DNA of 64,000 nt, from NCBI RefSeq assembly GCF_051200875.1, contig NZ_CP195191.1:186001-250000 (forward strand), written 5' to 3'. Below, in pieces: positions 8,801 to 16,490 of the stretch. The notes under the pieces were generated by a model that made no database searches, was not told where the DNA came from, and saw nothing but the letters and a program-made list of their open reading frames with translations. Source of the stretch: Pseudotabrizicola sp051200875 (GTDB lineage: Bacteria > Pseudomonadota > Alphaproteobacteria > Rhodobacterales > Rhodobacteraceae). How positions within the stretch are numbered: position 1 is the first letter of the stretch; the number at the start of each line of letters is the position of its first letter. Both the position numbers and the translations under genes were made by a program.

Positions 8801-8949
8801 CCCATCGCGGTGCTGCGAAGGTAGTCCAAGGCCGCTGTAAAATCTGGGTCAGCGAAGTCGGCGCGACCAACGTCCATCCATCCCCGCGCAGTGCGGTGAA
8901 GAAGTGTGACGCCATCGTCTGACAAGTTAAGTGCAAAACTCGGTTTCAT
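5899..8949 (-). CDS. Large envelope protein with PilM/GspL-like N-terminus and PilP/GspC-like C-terminus
   Basis: A 1016-residue protein of unknown function. Residues 1 to about 150 resemble the cytoplasmic actin-like part of PilM/GspL proteins (start MKPSFALNLSDDGVTLLHR; later IPNSQILFLTLEAPGP and SQIRAALEGRTPYSVDEL). A long low-complexity stretch rich in Pro, Ala, Glu and Ser follows. One transmembrane helix lies near residues 536-560 (GLIMTGVLLLMLAIVAAW), then a second low-complexity linker. A compact C-terminal domain of about 75 residues (INLIGVYGTQSKRYALIR, VRVGDSFDGGTVKAI) resembles GspC/PilP-like periplasmic domains. The layout suggests an inner-membrane protein reaching across the periplasm. 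No other pilus or secretion genes are nearby. Domain calls come from pattern recognition and are tentative. Confidence 0.7.
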   Translation of the reverse strand: MKPSFALNLSDDGVTLLHRTARGWMDVGRADFADPDFTAALDYLRSTAMGLSPKGIATKLVIPNSQILFLTLEAPGPSDEDRESQIRAALEGRTPYSVDELSFDWSSSGSQVNVAVVAKETLSEAEAFAAEHRFNPVSFVAIPEAGFDKEPFLGIAASAAANLSGSQRIEPDEEIIQVVSREPARSAEEKPEPQPELETPPQSVSVSAVEHEDTLETEKQPVETISEPVETVNFQTSIASDLTSSSLSDTGATAQFPLAEDAADHVLQDGMIDGNANEDATEAAFTVDVEPTSKVETGFSSIDLRTEPVAPPTAEKTSTVSVEPLMAADSSGRLDIEEAPMAIDVQPEDDVPPMPAHLQSRVTSVEAPSDDDLPPPLSNAARMAFASRRSPENAPASKVTAPKVQANAGGHAKTAADQALAARPATGKAPTVERPAGAKPPPKFSYDDPVPPPPRMPGDPPVAPMAAPPKPQKSLRALGNLVTAPGIPGAKAKKPAAQKQTQQAINPSESNTTAVNPDSLARGLGARRAPQRGKPKYLGLIMTGVLLLMLAIVAAWSSIYLTQNAEPTDSDQIESARASSPSPQAEAEADLQTVAAPIAVEPELPSVDDEAAADGEVVTATEPADQNAISLAAAEPANEAAETPTSEPAPETGVESDVAASSVPGSPEQDEIFLAGMDTPPSSSDPLTLPAPAAAGDILPEQPMPPPPFGTVYQFDENGRIVPTTEGIVTPEGVMLVSGKPPLVPPARPETVTAAAAAVAPSPVETVVAVESPLTPAETFAADPTLADSRPRIRPEDLTPAAPAAGEDDASLAPAEDSRFASLRPRLRPAAILAAGEESRLAAEKASLATQAALSAAANAAVAEANSDGSISPMAVAVSRVPAPRPRDLSRAVEAAVAAAVQPSNRKAAPDPTPPSASEEGDDEPETASAAPRIPTRATVAKQATYVNAINLSKINLIGVYGTQSKRYALIRQSNGRYKKVRVGDSFDGGTVKAITTNEVRYQKGGRLVSLTMPKG

Positions 8950-9123
8950 ATCCGGCGTCTAGCATGTGCAAGGGGGGCGCGGAAACGGTCCCGCGCGGGT
9001 CAAATCTTCCTACAGCAGCTTTTTGCCGAAAGAAAGAAAAAGCCCGTGATCGGACCAAGGATCAGCTTGCTGCAAGCGTCTTATCACCCGATTGTGCAAG
9101 ACCTGAGCCAAGGAGGTTTACTC

Positions 9124-9822
9124 ATGTCGTTGTTTCGAGCCGTTGTTCTGGCTGCCCCGTTTCTTCTGCCCCTGACGTCCGAAGCCTTTGCCGAGTCCCT
9201 GCCGACCATTACGGTTGTCGGAGAGGGCTCGATCGAAGGTGCGCCTGATATGGCTGTGCTTTCCCTGGGGGTGACGACAGAAGGTGCAACTGCTGCCGAG
9301 GCAATGTCTGCCAATACAGCATCACTTAAAATCGTTCTGGAACGAATGAAATCCGCAGGAATTGCTGAAAGGGATGTGCAGACATCCAACCTGTCCTTGA
9401 ATCCGAATTGGACAGGTTATGACAGCGGCGCCACGCCGAAGATCGCCGGTTACACTGCCAGCAATCAGGTGATGATCCGAATTCGCGACCTGCTGAGACT
9501 TGGCGAAGTGCTGGATGCTGCGATCACGGACGGGGCGAACACATTGAACGGATTGTCTTTCGGTCTGTCGAACCCACGTCCGGCGATGGATCTTGCGAGG
9601 GCGGAAGCTGTGGCCGATGCACATGCGCGGGCAACCTTGCTGGTCGAAGCCGCAGGAGCCAAGGTGGGAAAGATTGTGTCGATCAGCGAAAACGGCGGCT
9701 ACTCACAGCCCGCGCCCATGTTTCGGACAGCGGGAGACGCTATGCCTGAGGCCGTTCCCGTTCAAGGTGGAGAGGTTGCAACCCTAGCGAACGTCACTGT
9801 GGTTTACGAAATCGTCCAGTAA
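9124..9822 (+). CDS. SIMPL-domain (DUF541) periplasmic protein
   Basis: A 232-residue secreted protein of the SIMPL/DUF541 family (E. coli YggE-like), linked in other bacteria to oxidative or envelope stress tolerance; its biochemical function is unclear. The ATG at 9124 is preceded by an ideal AAGGAGG and opens a signal peptide (MSLFRAVVLAAPFLLPLTSEAFA), so the in-frame upstream start at 9046 is rejected. Family features are the early ITVVGEGSIEGAPDMAVLSLGV, the central GYTASNQVMIRI and the ending VTVVYEIVQ. It is divergent from the 1016-residue envelope protein and convergent with metY. Confidence 0.88.
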   Translation: MSLFRAVVLAAPFLLPLTSEAFAESLPTITVVGEGSIEGAPDMAVLSLGVTTEGATAAEAMSANTASLKIVLERMKSAGIAERDVQTSNLSLNPNWTGYDSGATPKIAGYTASNQVMIRIRDLLRLGEVLDAAITDGANTLNGLSFGLSNPRPAMDLARAEAVADAHARATLLVEAAGAKVGKIVSISENGGYSQPAPMFRTAGDAMPEAVPVQGGEVATLANVTVVYEIVQ

Positions 9823-9831
9823 CGCAAAGAA

Positions 9832-9856
9832 GGGCGCACCGATTATCGGTGCGCCC
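9832..9856. terminator. Palindromic terminator between the SIMPL gene and metY
   Basis: GGGCGCACCGAT and ATCGGTGCGCCC are perfect 12-nt arms around one central base, placed exactly between two convergent genes. There is no strong T run, so termination efficiency is uncertain, but the symmetry and position suit a two-way terminator. Confidence 0.7.
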
Positions 9857-9863
9857 AGACTTA

Positions 9864-11156
9864 TCAGGAATGTGCTGCGGCCAAGGCCTGATCAAGATCG
9901 GCGATGATGTCTTTCACATCCTCAATGCCGATAGAGACCCGAACAACATTCGGGGCCGCGCCAGCTTTGATCTGTTGTTCTTCTGTCAGCTGACGGTGCG
10001 TGGTCGAGGCGGAATGAATGATCAGGCTTCGCGTATCTCCCAGGTTCGCCACATGGCTGAACAGTTTGAGATTATTGATCAATTTTACGCAGGAATCGTA
10101 CCCACCCTTAAGTGCAAAGGTGAACAGCGCCCCCGCACCATTTGGGCAAATACGGCTTACACGATCATAGTATTTGCTGCTTTCCAGCCCAGCATAGGTG
10201 ACGTATTCGACGCGTGGATCATTTTCCAGCCATTTGGCAACCGCCTTGGCGTTTTCGACATGGCGCTGCATGCGAAGGCTAAGCGTTTCGATCCCCATCA
10301 ACGTGTAATGGGCGCCTTGTGGGTTCATGGTCATGCCCAGATCGCGCAGACCAACAGCGACTGAATGGAACGTAAACGCCATCGCGCCAAGCGCCGGGTG
10401 GAAGGCCAGACCGTGATAAGCCGGTTCTGGTTCTGAAAGCGAAGGGAACTTGCCGCTTGCGGACCAGTCAAATTTGCCTGAATCCACAACCGCGCCGCCG
10501 GTGACCGTTCCGTTGCCGGTCAGATACTTGGTCGTAGAATGAACCACCAGCGTGGCGCCATGTTTTATGGGATTGCAAAGGTAGGGCGAAGCACTTGTGT
10601 TATCGACGATAAGGGGCAAGCCAACCTTATCGGCAACAGCGGAAACAGTATCTAGATCAGTGATGTAGCCGCCCGGATTGGCGATGGACTCACAGAAAAT
10701 GGCACGGGTATCATCGTCTACTGCAGACTCCAGTGCAGCAAGATCGTCAAAATCTACGAATTTCGCTGACCAGCCAAACCGCTTAATCGTCTGGCTGAAC
10801 TGAGTCATCGTCCCGCCATAAAGGCGCGTGCTGGCGATGATGTTCTTGCCGGGGCTCATCAGTGGAAAGAGAGCCATGATTTGAGCAGCATGCCCGGACG
10901 AGCAGCAGATCGCACCAGCGCCACCTTCCAATGCGCAAATTCGATTGGCTAAGGCGCTGACTGTGGGGTTTGTCAGGCGGGAATAAATGTAGCCAACTTC
11001 CTGCAAATTGAACAATCGGGCCGCGTGGTCAGCATCTTTGAAGACATAGGCCGTTGTTTGGTAGATCGGAACTTGTCTCGCCCCGGTGGCCGGGTCCGGT
11101 TCCGTTCCAGCATGGATGGCTAAAGTGTCAAACCCGTAATTCGGGGCATCGGTCAT
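9864..11156 (-). CDS. metY: O-acetylhomoserine aminocarboxypropyltransferase (sulfhydrylase)
   Basis: A 430-residue PLP enzyme of the Cys/Met metabolism family. It converts O-acetylhomoserine plus sulfide (or methanethiol) to homocysteine (or methionine) in the cytoplasm. Seen are the N-terminal FDTLAIHAGTEPDPATGARQ, the SGHAAQ cofactor loop, DNTSASPYLCNP and the PLP-lysine motif STTKYLTGNG. The length of about 430, longer than MetB/MetZ (about 390-400), favours MetY. The ATG has GGAGG five bases upstream, and part of that Shine-Dalgarno region lies in a hairpin of the 5' leader, hinting at translational control. Confidence 0.93.
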   Translation of the reverse strand: MTDAPNYGFDTLAIHAGTEPDPATGARQVPIYQTTAYVFKDADHAARLFNLQEVGYIYSRLTNPTVSALANRICALEGGAGAICCSSGHAAQIMALFPLMSPGKNIIASTRLYGGTMTQFSQTIKRFGWSAKFVDFDDLAALESAVDDDTRAIFCESIANPGGYITDLDTVSAVADKVGLPLIVDNTSASPYLCNPIKHGATLVVHSTTKYLTGNGTVTGGAVVDSGKFDWSASGKFPSLSEPEPAYHGLAFHPALGAMAFTFHSVAVGLRDLGMTMNPQGAHYTLMGIETLSLRMQRHVENAKAVAKWLENDPRVEYVTYAGLESSKYYDRVSRICPNGAGALFTFALKGGYDSCVKLINNLKLFSHVANLGDTRSLIIHSASTTHRQLTEEQQIKAGAAPNVVRVSIGIEDVKDIIADLDQALAAAHS

Positions 11157-11164
11157 GGAATCCT

Positions 11165-11219
11165 CCCTAAGTTTTACGAAACTTTAGGGGGCTGCCGCCT
11201 TTGCATCAACGGGAAAGGC
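11165..11219 (-). promoter_or_regulatory. Structured 5' leader of metY with two hairpins, one covering the Shine-Dalgarno region
   Basis: Read on the minus strand, the leader has a first hairpin (GCCTTT...AAAGGC, 11219-11197) and then a second (CCCTAAAGTTT-CGTA-AAACTTAGGG, 11189-11165; 10 bp with one bulged A). The 3' arm of the second hairpin supplies the AGGG of the AGGGAGGA Shine-Dalgarno sequence. This is how a leader that controls translation of a methionine gene would be built. It does not match any SAM riboswitch consensus I can recall, so the ligand, if any, is unknown. Confidence 0.45.
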
Positions 11220-11274
11220 TGTTGAAGGCGGGTGCTTTTCAAGTAGTTTTCGGGCACAGATAGGGAGAACCGGT

Positions 11275-11688
11275 ATGCTTACGCCTTTTCACTTGGCAAT
11301 CCACGTTACTGACCTTGAAAGGACTCGGCATTTCTATGGCACTGTCTTGGGATGTGAAGAGGGAAGATCTACTGCAACTTGGGTGGATTTCTCGTTCTTT
11401 GGCCATCAGTTGAGCCTGCACCTGGGAGCGCCCTTTGCAAATGATGCAACGGGTAAAGTCGGCGACAAGATGGTACCCATGCCGCATTTCGGGGTGGTTT
11501 TGCATCTTGATGACTGGCGGAAACTGGCTGACCGCCTCGTCAATGCCGGGGTGCCTTTCGTGCTACCTCCTTCCGTTCGATTTGAAGGGGAACCCGGAGA
11601 GCAATGGACGATGTTCTTTCGGGATCCAAGTGGGAATCCCATCGAAGTCAAGGGTTTCCCGTCCATGGACGGTGTCTTTGCTCACTGA
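11275..11688 (+). CDS. VOC-family (glyoxalase/dioxygenase fold) protein
   Basis: A 137-residue single vicinal-oxygen-chelate domain protein. The start FHLAIHVTDLERTRHFYGTVLGCEEGRS and the end MFFRDPSGNPIEVKGF are classic. Candidate metal ligands are the N-terminal His of HLAIHV, the His of MPHFGVVLHL and the Glu of NPIEVK. The substrate cannot be told from sequence. It lies next to the metY leader and reads away from it, with a GGGAG sequence before the ATG. Nothing nearby points to a pathway. Confidence 0.85.
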   Translation: MLTPFHLAIHVTDLERTRHFYGTVLGCEEGRSTATWVDFSFFGHQLSLHLGAPFANDATGKVGDKMVPMPHFGVVLHLDDWRKLADRLVNAGVPFVLPPSVRFEGEPGEQWTMFFRDPSGNPIEVKGFPSMDGVFAH

Positions 11689-11755
11689 TCATTTCGAAGG
11701 GTCAGGAAGCGGTCCGCGCTGCCAATGATTTGACCGAAATTTTCGCTTCGTCCGG

Positions 11756-12946
11756 CTACTTCTTTGTCCGGGTCAAGGATGCAGCTTGGATCAAGTTTTC
11801 TGCTATGTAATCAAGTTCTTCTGTTGAAAGTTGGGCTGGAAGGCGAACGTCGCAGGCCCGCATCAGCATATTTCTCGTCTGAGGAAGTTCAGGAAGATCG
11901 TCAAGGAATTGCCAATTCCAGTAAGCACGCGCATTCCCCTGAGAAAGACCAAAAACTTGCACAGAGACACGGTTTTCCTTGGCAATCGACTGGAACTGCC
12001 GCGCGGCTTCGTCGCTCCACGCCCCCACAAAGTTGAACTGAATTGAGTCCGGAGCCCGTTCTTCTTGGGGGAGTGCATCTGGGACCGAGAAATAGCCGCT
12101 ATCATTCAGGATCTTGGCAACATAATCGTGGTTGCGGCGCCCATCCCTCACACGACGTTCGATCTCTGGCAATTGTGCCCGAATGACCACCGCCGAAAGG
12201 TTTTGCATGCGCAGATTGTAAAGCGGCAATCGGTTCTGCCAATTACAAAAGCTGTTCTGAAAACCCGGATGTTTCTTCCAATTCTCTTCATAAGCACCAG
12301 ACATGATCACTGCGCGCGCAGCTATCTCTGGGTCGTCGGTAATCAGCATCCCGCCTTCACCGCCATTGACGAGCTTGTAAGATTGAAAGCTGAAGCAGCC
12401 AATCTTCCCGAGCGTCCCGATTTTTCGTCCTGACCAGAGTGTTCCAAGAGAATGTGCCGCGTCTTCAATGACGGGGATGCCGGCAATGTCGGCTTCGCGC
12501 AAGATGTGGTCCATGTCCGAGGTGTGGCCGCGCATATGGCTGATCATCACCGCGTCCGCATCCACGAGCTTTTTGGAAAAGTCTTCAAGATCAATTCTGT
12601 AGTTATCTTTGACCTCAACCAAGACCGGCACGCAATCTGCGTGCACGACAGCTGATGGCACGGCAGCAAACGTAAAGGCGGGTATCAGAACGCGTGCGCC
12701 GCGGGGCAGATCAAGTGCCTTGAGCGACAGGAACAAAGCCGCCGAGCAGGACGACACTGCAAGCGCATAGCGCGTGCCCATGTGTTCTGCAAAATCTCGT
12801 TCAAGCAGGCTGACCGCGGCATCAGCTTCTGCTGTGTATCGAAAAAGGTCACCTGTGGCCAACAATCTCTCGATTTCTGGAAGGACTCCCGAAGGGATCG
12901 GTTCTGCCGAGTAGGTCTTCGGAGCCGCCAGTGCACCTATTTTCAT
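11756..12946 (-). CDS. DegT/DnrJ/EryC1/StrS-family PLP aminotransferase
   Basis: A 396-residue sugar-aminotransferase-like protein. Visible are the family start (ATGDLFRYT), SSCSAALFLSLKALDLPRGARVLIPAFTF (split here for length), the PLP aspartate in VIEDAAHSLGT and the PLP lysine in FSFQSYKLVNGGEGG. Members usually aminate keto-sugars, but here the gene lies at the downstream end of a polyamine/amine cluster, so the substrate is open. An 85-bp AT-rich gap separates it from the PuuB-like gene and could hold its own promoter, so it may be neither co-transcribed with nor functionally part of the cluster. Confidence 0.85.
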   Translation of the reverse strand: MKIGALAAPKTYSAEPIPSGVLPEIERLLATGDLFRYTAEADAAVSLLERDFAEHMGTRYALAVSSCSAALFLSLKALDLPRGARVLIPAFTFAAVPSAVVHADCVPVLVEVKDNYRIDLEDFSKKLVDADAVMISHMRGHTSDMDHILREADIAGIPVIEDAAHSLGTLWSGRKIGTLGKIGCFSFQSYKLVNGGEGGMLITDDPEIAARAVIMSGAYEENWKKHPGFQNSFCNWQNRLPLYNLRMQNLSAVVIRAQLPEIERRVRDGRRNHDYVAKILNDSGYFSVPDALPQEERAPDSIQFNFVGAWSDEAARQFQSIAKENRVSVQVFGLSQGNARAYWNWQFLDDLPELPQTRNMLMRACDVRLPAQLSTEELDYIAENLIQAASLTRTKK

Positions 12947-13031
12947 TTCGATTGCCTTAAGATCACATTAATTATGTTTTAATATAATCACCCACACTGA
13001 ACCAGTTACAAGTTGATGACAGGAGCAGGCG
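12947..13031 (-). promoter_or_regulatory. AT-rich gap upstream of the DegT aminotransferase; possible promoter
   Basis: This gap is clearly AT-richer than its surroundings. On the minus strand it holds TTGTAA and, 19 bp further, TATATT, a loose -35/-10 pair. The spacing is longer than ideal, so the promoter call is weak, but the base composition breaks sharply here between two GC-rich genes. Confidence 0.3.
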
Positions 13032-14336
13032 TTAAAGGCCAAGCCTGTCGCGCAGGGAAAACCACGTCATGGCCAGAACCAGCAAAGGCCATCGAAATGC
13101 GACGCCACCAGGGAACCGGGATTGCGGGAGCGAAGCCATCACATCGAACTGCTGTGCTTGACCGGAAACCGCCATCGCCATCAATTTTCCAGCCAAAGTT
13201 GCCATCGCAACGCCATGCCCAGAATATCCAGAGGCCGAAAGAACATTCGATGCGGGTCGCATAAGGCAAGGCATGCGGTTCATAGTTATGGCCAATGTCC
13301 CCCCCCAAGCAAAATCAAGGCGCGTGTCCTTAAGCTGAGGGTAGACTTCAAGCATCGGTTTCGAAACGGTTTTTACGATATCAGGGAAGCGGTACCCATA
13401 GCTTTCGCCCCCCCCGAACAAGAGCCTGTTGTCCTCGGATAATCGCCAGTAATTGACGACGAACTTGGTGTCGGCAACGGCGACAGGCTGGGCAAGAATA
13501 CTTTTGGCAGACTCGCCAAGCGGCTCTGTTGCGACGATGAAATTGTTGATTGGCATCACTCGTGCTGCGACTTGGGGTTCAAGCCCGCCAAGATAGCCAT
13601 TGCACGCGAGGATGAGTTGATCGCAGGTGACACGCCCTGAGTGGGTGCTGACGACGTGCGTCTTGCCCCGATGAATGTGGTGAACCTCAGACCGCTCAAA
13701 CAAATGCGCGCCTGCTGCCGACGCCGCTTTTGCCATGCCGATCGCGAAGTTCAACGGGTGCAGATGGCCCGCGCCCATGTCGATATCGCCACCTTTGTAC
13801 GAGCGAGATCCGATTAAGTCTCGGATTTCGACCTGATCAAGCGGCTGGATGTGATCATAGCCATATTCTTTGCGGAGTTTATCGGCGTAAGTGTGGCTAT
13901 GACGCACCTCACTGTCGGTCCAGCACGCATGGGCCACACCGGGATAGAAGGTGACCGGCATCTGATGCCGGGCAATCATCTCCTTAACAAGTGCCTTTGC
14001 ATCTTCGCCCAAAGACCAAAGCAACTTTGCGACATCATGACCGTACTGTTTCTCTAGCCAGTCTTGTTCTTGGCGTTGACCAGAGCCAACCTGGCCGCCG
14101 TTGCGACCAGAGGCTCCGAAGCCAACCCGATGAGCCTCCAGCAGGACGACATCCAGCCCAGACTCTGCCAAATGGAGCGCGGCAGAGAGCCCTGTGTATC
14201 CGCCGCCGATGATGCAGACATCTGCGCGTCGTTCGCCTTTCAGAATTGGAAAACGGTCATAGGCTGTCGCTGTCGCGGCGTAGTAGGATTTGGCGGGGTA
14301 TTCACCCGCCTTATCGTTGACATGCAGAAGGTTCAT
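13032..14336 (-). CDS. FAD-dependent amine oxidase, PuuB-like (gamma-glutamylputrescine oxidase family)
   Basis: A 434-residue DAO-family flavoprotein. The FAD-binding Rossmann motif ADVCIIGGGYTGLSAALHLAE starts near residue 40, followed by LEAHRVGFGASGRNGGQVGSG. It resembles PuuB, which oxidatively deaminates gamma-glutamylputrescine to the aldehyde plus hydrogen peroxide. Its start overlaps the stop of the upstream glutamine-synthetase-like gene (ATGA), so the two are translationally coupled, as expected for ligase and oxidase of one pathway. The precise gamma-glutamylated amine cannot be read from sequence. A PuuC-type aldehyde dehydrogenase is absent. Confidence 0.85.
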   Translation of the reverse strand: MNLLHVNDKAGEYPAKSYYAATATAYDRFPILKGERRADVCIIGGGYTGLSAALHLAESGLDVVLLEAHRVGFGASGRNGGQVGSGQRQEQDWLEKQYGHDVAKLLWSLGEDAKALVKEMIARHQMPVTFYPGVAHACWTDSEVRHSHTYADKLRKEYGYDHIQPLDQVEIRDLIGSRSYKGGDIDMGAGHLHPLNFAIGMAKAASAAGAHLFERSEVHHIHRGKTHVVSTHSGRVTCDQLILACNGYLGGLEPQVAARVMPINNFIVATEPLGESAKSILAQPVAVADTKFVVNYWRLSEDNRLLFGGGESYGYRFPDIVKTVSKPMLEVYPQLKDTRLDFAWGGTLAITMNRMPCLMRPASNVLSASGYSGHGVAMATLAGKLMAMAVSGQAQQFDVMASLPQSRFPGGVAFRWPLLVLAMTWFSLRDRLGL

Positions 14337-15688
14337 ACGTTCAACAAGAGGTGTTCGCGTTCCCAGGGGCTGATGACCTGAAGGAACTCTTTGTATTCAT
14401 TGCGCTTTACGCTGTCATAGACAGCGCAAAAATCGGTGCCCAAAATCTCTTTCAGGGCCGCATCCTCATCCAGCAGATCCAATGCATCGCCAAGGTTCAC
14501 CGGGATTTCATCGCTGTCGATGTAGGCCGACCCAACAAATTCAGGTCGCGCGGCCTTTTGCTCCATCAGCCCTAAATAACCGCAGGCCAAAGTCGCGGCG
14601 ATACCGAGATAGGGGTTGCAGTCCATCCCCGGAAGGCGGTTTTCTACACGCCGCGCTGCGGGGGAGGAGATCGGAATGCGAAGCCCGGTCGTACGGTTGT
14701 CGCGTCCCCATTCCAGATTGATGGGCGCCGCGAAATCAGGGACATAGCGGCGATAGCTGTTCACGTAGGGGGCCATCAGCGCCACTGCAGCAGCCATGTG
14801 ATTTTGCATCCCGCCGATGAAGTGGTTGAACGCCTCAGTTTCCACGCCCTTTGGGCCCGCAAAAATGTTTTTCCCCGTTTCGATATCAACGACCGAGGTG
14901 TGGATATGCATGGCACTGCCGGGTTCGCCTGCAATAGGCTTTGCCATGAAGGTTGCAAAACAATCGTGTCGCAGGGCCGCTTCACGGATCAGCCGTTTGA
15001 AAAAGAAAACGTCATCGGCCAGACGAACAGGGTCACCATGGGCTAGGTTCAATTCAATTTGTCCGGCTCCACCTTCTTGAAGAATGCCGTCAATCTCTAG
15101 CCCCTGTGCCTCGGCGAAATCGTAAATGTCGTCGATAACTTTGCCGTATTCATCAACGGCAGACATTGAGTATGCCTGTTTGCCCGCTGCACGGCGACCG
15201 GAACGCCCCATCGGGGGTTGCACTGGCATGTTCGGGTCGGTGTTGCGGGCCGTCAGAAAGAATTCCATCTCTGGAGCGACAACAGGGCGCCAGCCCTGTG
15301 CCTCATAAAGCTTTACGATCCGGCGAAGCACGTTGCGCGGAGCAAAGGGCACAAGATTGCCTTCTTGGTCTTTTGCATCATGGATCACCTGCAAGGTCAC
15401 GTCAGCCGTCCATGGTGCAGCCGTCGCAGTTGACCAATCCGGCTCTAGTATCATGTCTGGCTCGGTGAAGGCGTCAAAAGGATTGTCCGCCCATTCTCCC
15501 GTAATCGTTTGAAGGAAAATGGAATTCGGCAGAAAGTAACTGGTCTGTGTGCCAAATTTTGCAGCAGGCATTGCCTTGCCACGCGCCACACCGGCAATGT
15601 CGCCGATGATACATTCAACCTCGTCGACGCGCCGATTTGCAATGAATTCCAGTGCCGCCTCTGGCAGCTTATCCGTCCAATTGGACAT
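14333..15688 (-). CDS. Glutamine-synthetase-family gamma-glutamyl-amine ligase, copy 1 (PuuA-like)
   Basis: A 451-residue member of the glutamine synthetase superfamily, most like gamma-glutamylputrescine synthetases, which spend ATP to join glutamate to an amine. Metal and glutamate sites of the GS fold are visible: APEMEFFL, the GAGQIELNLAHGDP segment, GSAMHIHTSV, and NRTTGLRIPISSPAARRVENR. The N-terminal EVECIIGDIAGVARGK is typical of this non-canonical GS branch. The gene is coupled by ATGA to the PuuB-like oxidase and follows the amidotransferase gene by 30 bp. A second, clearly different copy lies upstream at 16491-17831. Confidence 0.88.
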   Translation of the reverse strand: MSNWTDKLPEAALEFIANRRVDEVECIIGDIAGVARGKAMPAAKFGTQTSYFLPNSIFLQTITGEWADNPFDAFTEPDMILEPDWSTATAAPWTADVTLQVIHDAKDQEGNLVPFAPRNVLRRIVKLYEAQGWRPVVAPEMEFFLTARNTDPNMPVQPPMGRSGRRAAGKQAYSMSAVDEYGKVIDDIYDFAEAQGLEIDGILQEGGAGQIELNLAHGDPVRLADDVFFFKRLIREAALRHDCFATFMAKPIAGEPGSAMHIHTSVVDIETGKNIFAGPKGVETEAFNHFIGGMQNHMAAAVALMAPYVNSYRRYVPDFAAPINLEWGRDNRTTGLRIPISSPAARRVENRLPGMDCNPYLGIAATLACGYLGLMEQKAARPEFVGSAYIDSDEIPVNLGDALDLLDEDAALKEILGTDFCAVYDSVKRNEYKEFLQVISPWEREHLLLNV

Positions 15689-15718
15689 GGGTCACACTCT
15701 TTATTTGCCCGCCGGGCA

Positions 15719-16399
15719 TTAGGCCCGTGGTGCCTTGAAGAAAGCCGCGATCTGCGCGGCAATTGTCTTGTCATGAAGGGGACGATCCAGTCGCTCAGCC
15801 GCTTCGGCCATCAGCGCATCGGGTACGACGCCCTTGCCCCGTGTCTTCATCAACCCATCAACGAATTCGGGGCGGAATTCGGGATGGGCCTGTACCGTGA
15901 ATGCGCGATCGTCATAAAGAAGCGCAGCGTTTGTACAGAATTCGTTCGTTGCTACGACCTTTGCACCCTCGGGAACTTTGGTCACCTGATCGCGGTGCCA
16001 GGCGTTGAGGGTGATGGTGTCGCCGCCAAAGTCATAATCGGTCGCTCCGACAGCCCAGCCATCTGCATAACGCTCGACCTTGCCACCCATGGCCTGCGCG
16101 ATGATCTGGTGCCCAAAACAGATGCCGACGACAGGCACATGTGCCGCAAAGGCATCGCGAATGAACTGTTCGAGTGGAGCGATCCACGGATGATCTTCGT
16201 AAACACCGTGGCGCGACCCAGTGATCAGCCAGCCGTCGCAATCTTTCACCGAATTTGGAAACTCGCCCTCGACAACGCGAAAGGTCTTGAAGGTAAAGCC
16301 ATTTCCATCAAGGAGCCGGGCAAACATGTCCGGATAGTCACCCATTTGAGGGGCGAGGTTTTCGGGGGCAAGCCCGGTCTGCAAAATGCCGATCAGCAT
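15719..16399 (-). CDS. Class I glutamine amidotransferase-like protein
   Basis: A 226-residue GATase1-fold protein with the nucleophile elbow VVGICFGHQIIAQ (catalytic Cys) and the downstream VQAHPEF (catalytic His). It is of the GMP-synthase-like type rather than the PuuD/peptidase C26 type. Between two gamma-glutamyl-amine ligase genes, it most plausibly hydrolyses a gamma-glutamyl product such as gamma-glutamyl-GABA, taking PuuD's place; that is inference from context. It lies in a minus-strand run, 91 bp after the upstream ligase and 30 bp before the next. Confidence 0.82.
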   Translation of the reverse strand: MLIGILQTGLAPENLAPQMGDYPDMFARLLDGNGFTFKTFRVVEGEFPNSVKDCDGWLITGSRHGVYEDHPWIAPLEQFIRDAFAAHVPVVGICFGHQIIAQAMGGKVERYADGWAVGATDYDFGGDTITLNAWHRDQVTKVPEGAKVVATNEFCTNAALLYDDRAFTVQAHPEFRPEFVDGLMKTRGKGVVPDALMAEAAERLDRPLHDKTIAAQIAAFFKAPRA

Positions 16400-16446
16400 G
16401 TTGTCCTGTGCGCAATATTGCCAAAGTCTAGCGTGAAGGCCCTGGG

Positions 16447-16479
16447 GGAGGTCAAGCGTTTCGAAAGAGCCTGACCTCC
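16447..16479 (-). other. Hairpin between ligase copy 2 and the amidotransferase gene
   Basis: GGAGGTCA (16447-16454) and TGACCTCC (16472-16479) are perfect 8-bp arms just past the ligase stop codon, and the inner bases can extend the stem through TTTCGAAA. No T run follows on the minus strand. It may partly terminate, or set the mRNA ratio within the cluster. Confidence 0.45.
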
Positions 16480-16490
16480 GAAGCTAGGCG

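Noticed and set aside
15509..16474. A 321-residue plus-strand frame across the ligase and amidotransferase genes
   Set aside because: It is antisense to two well-supported genes and shows no recognisable domain or start signal.
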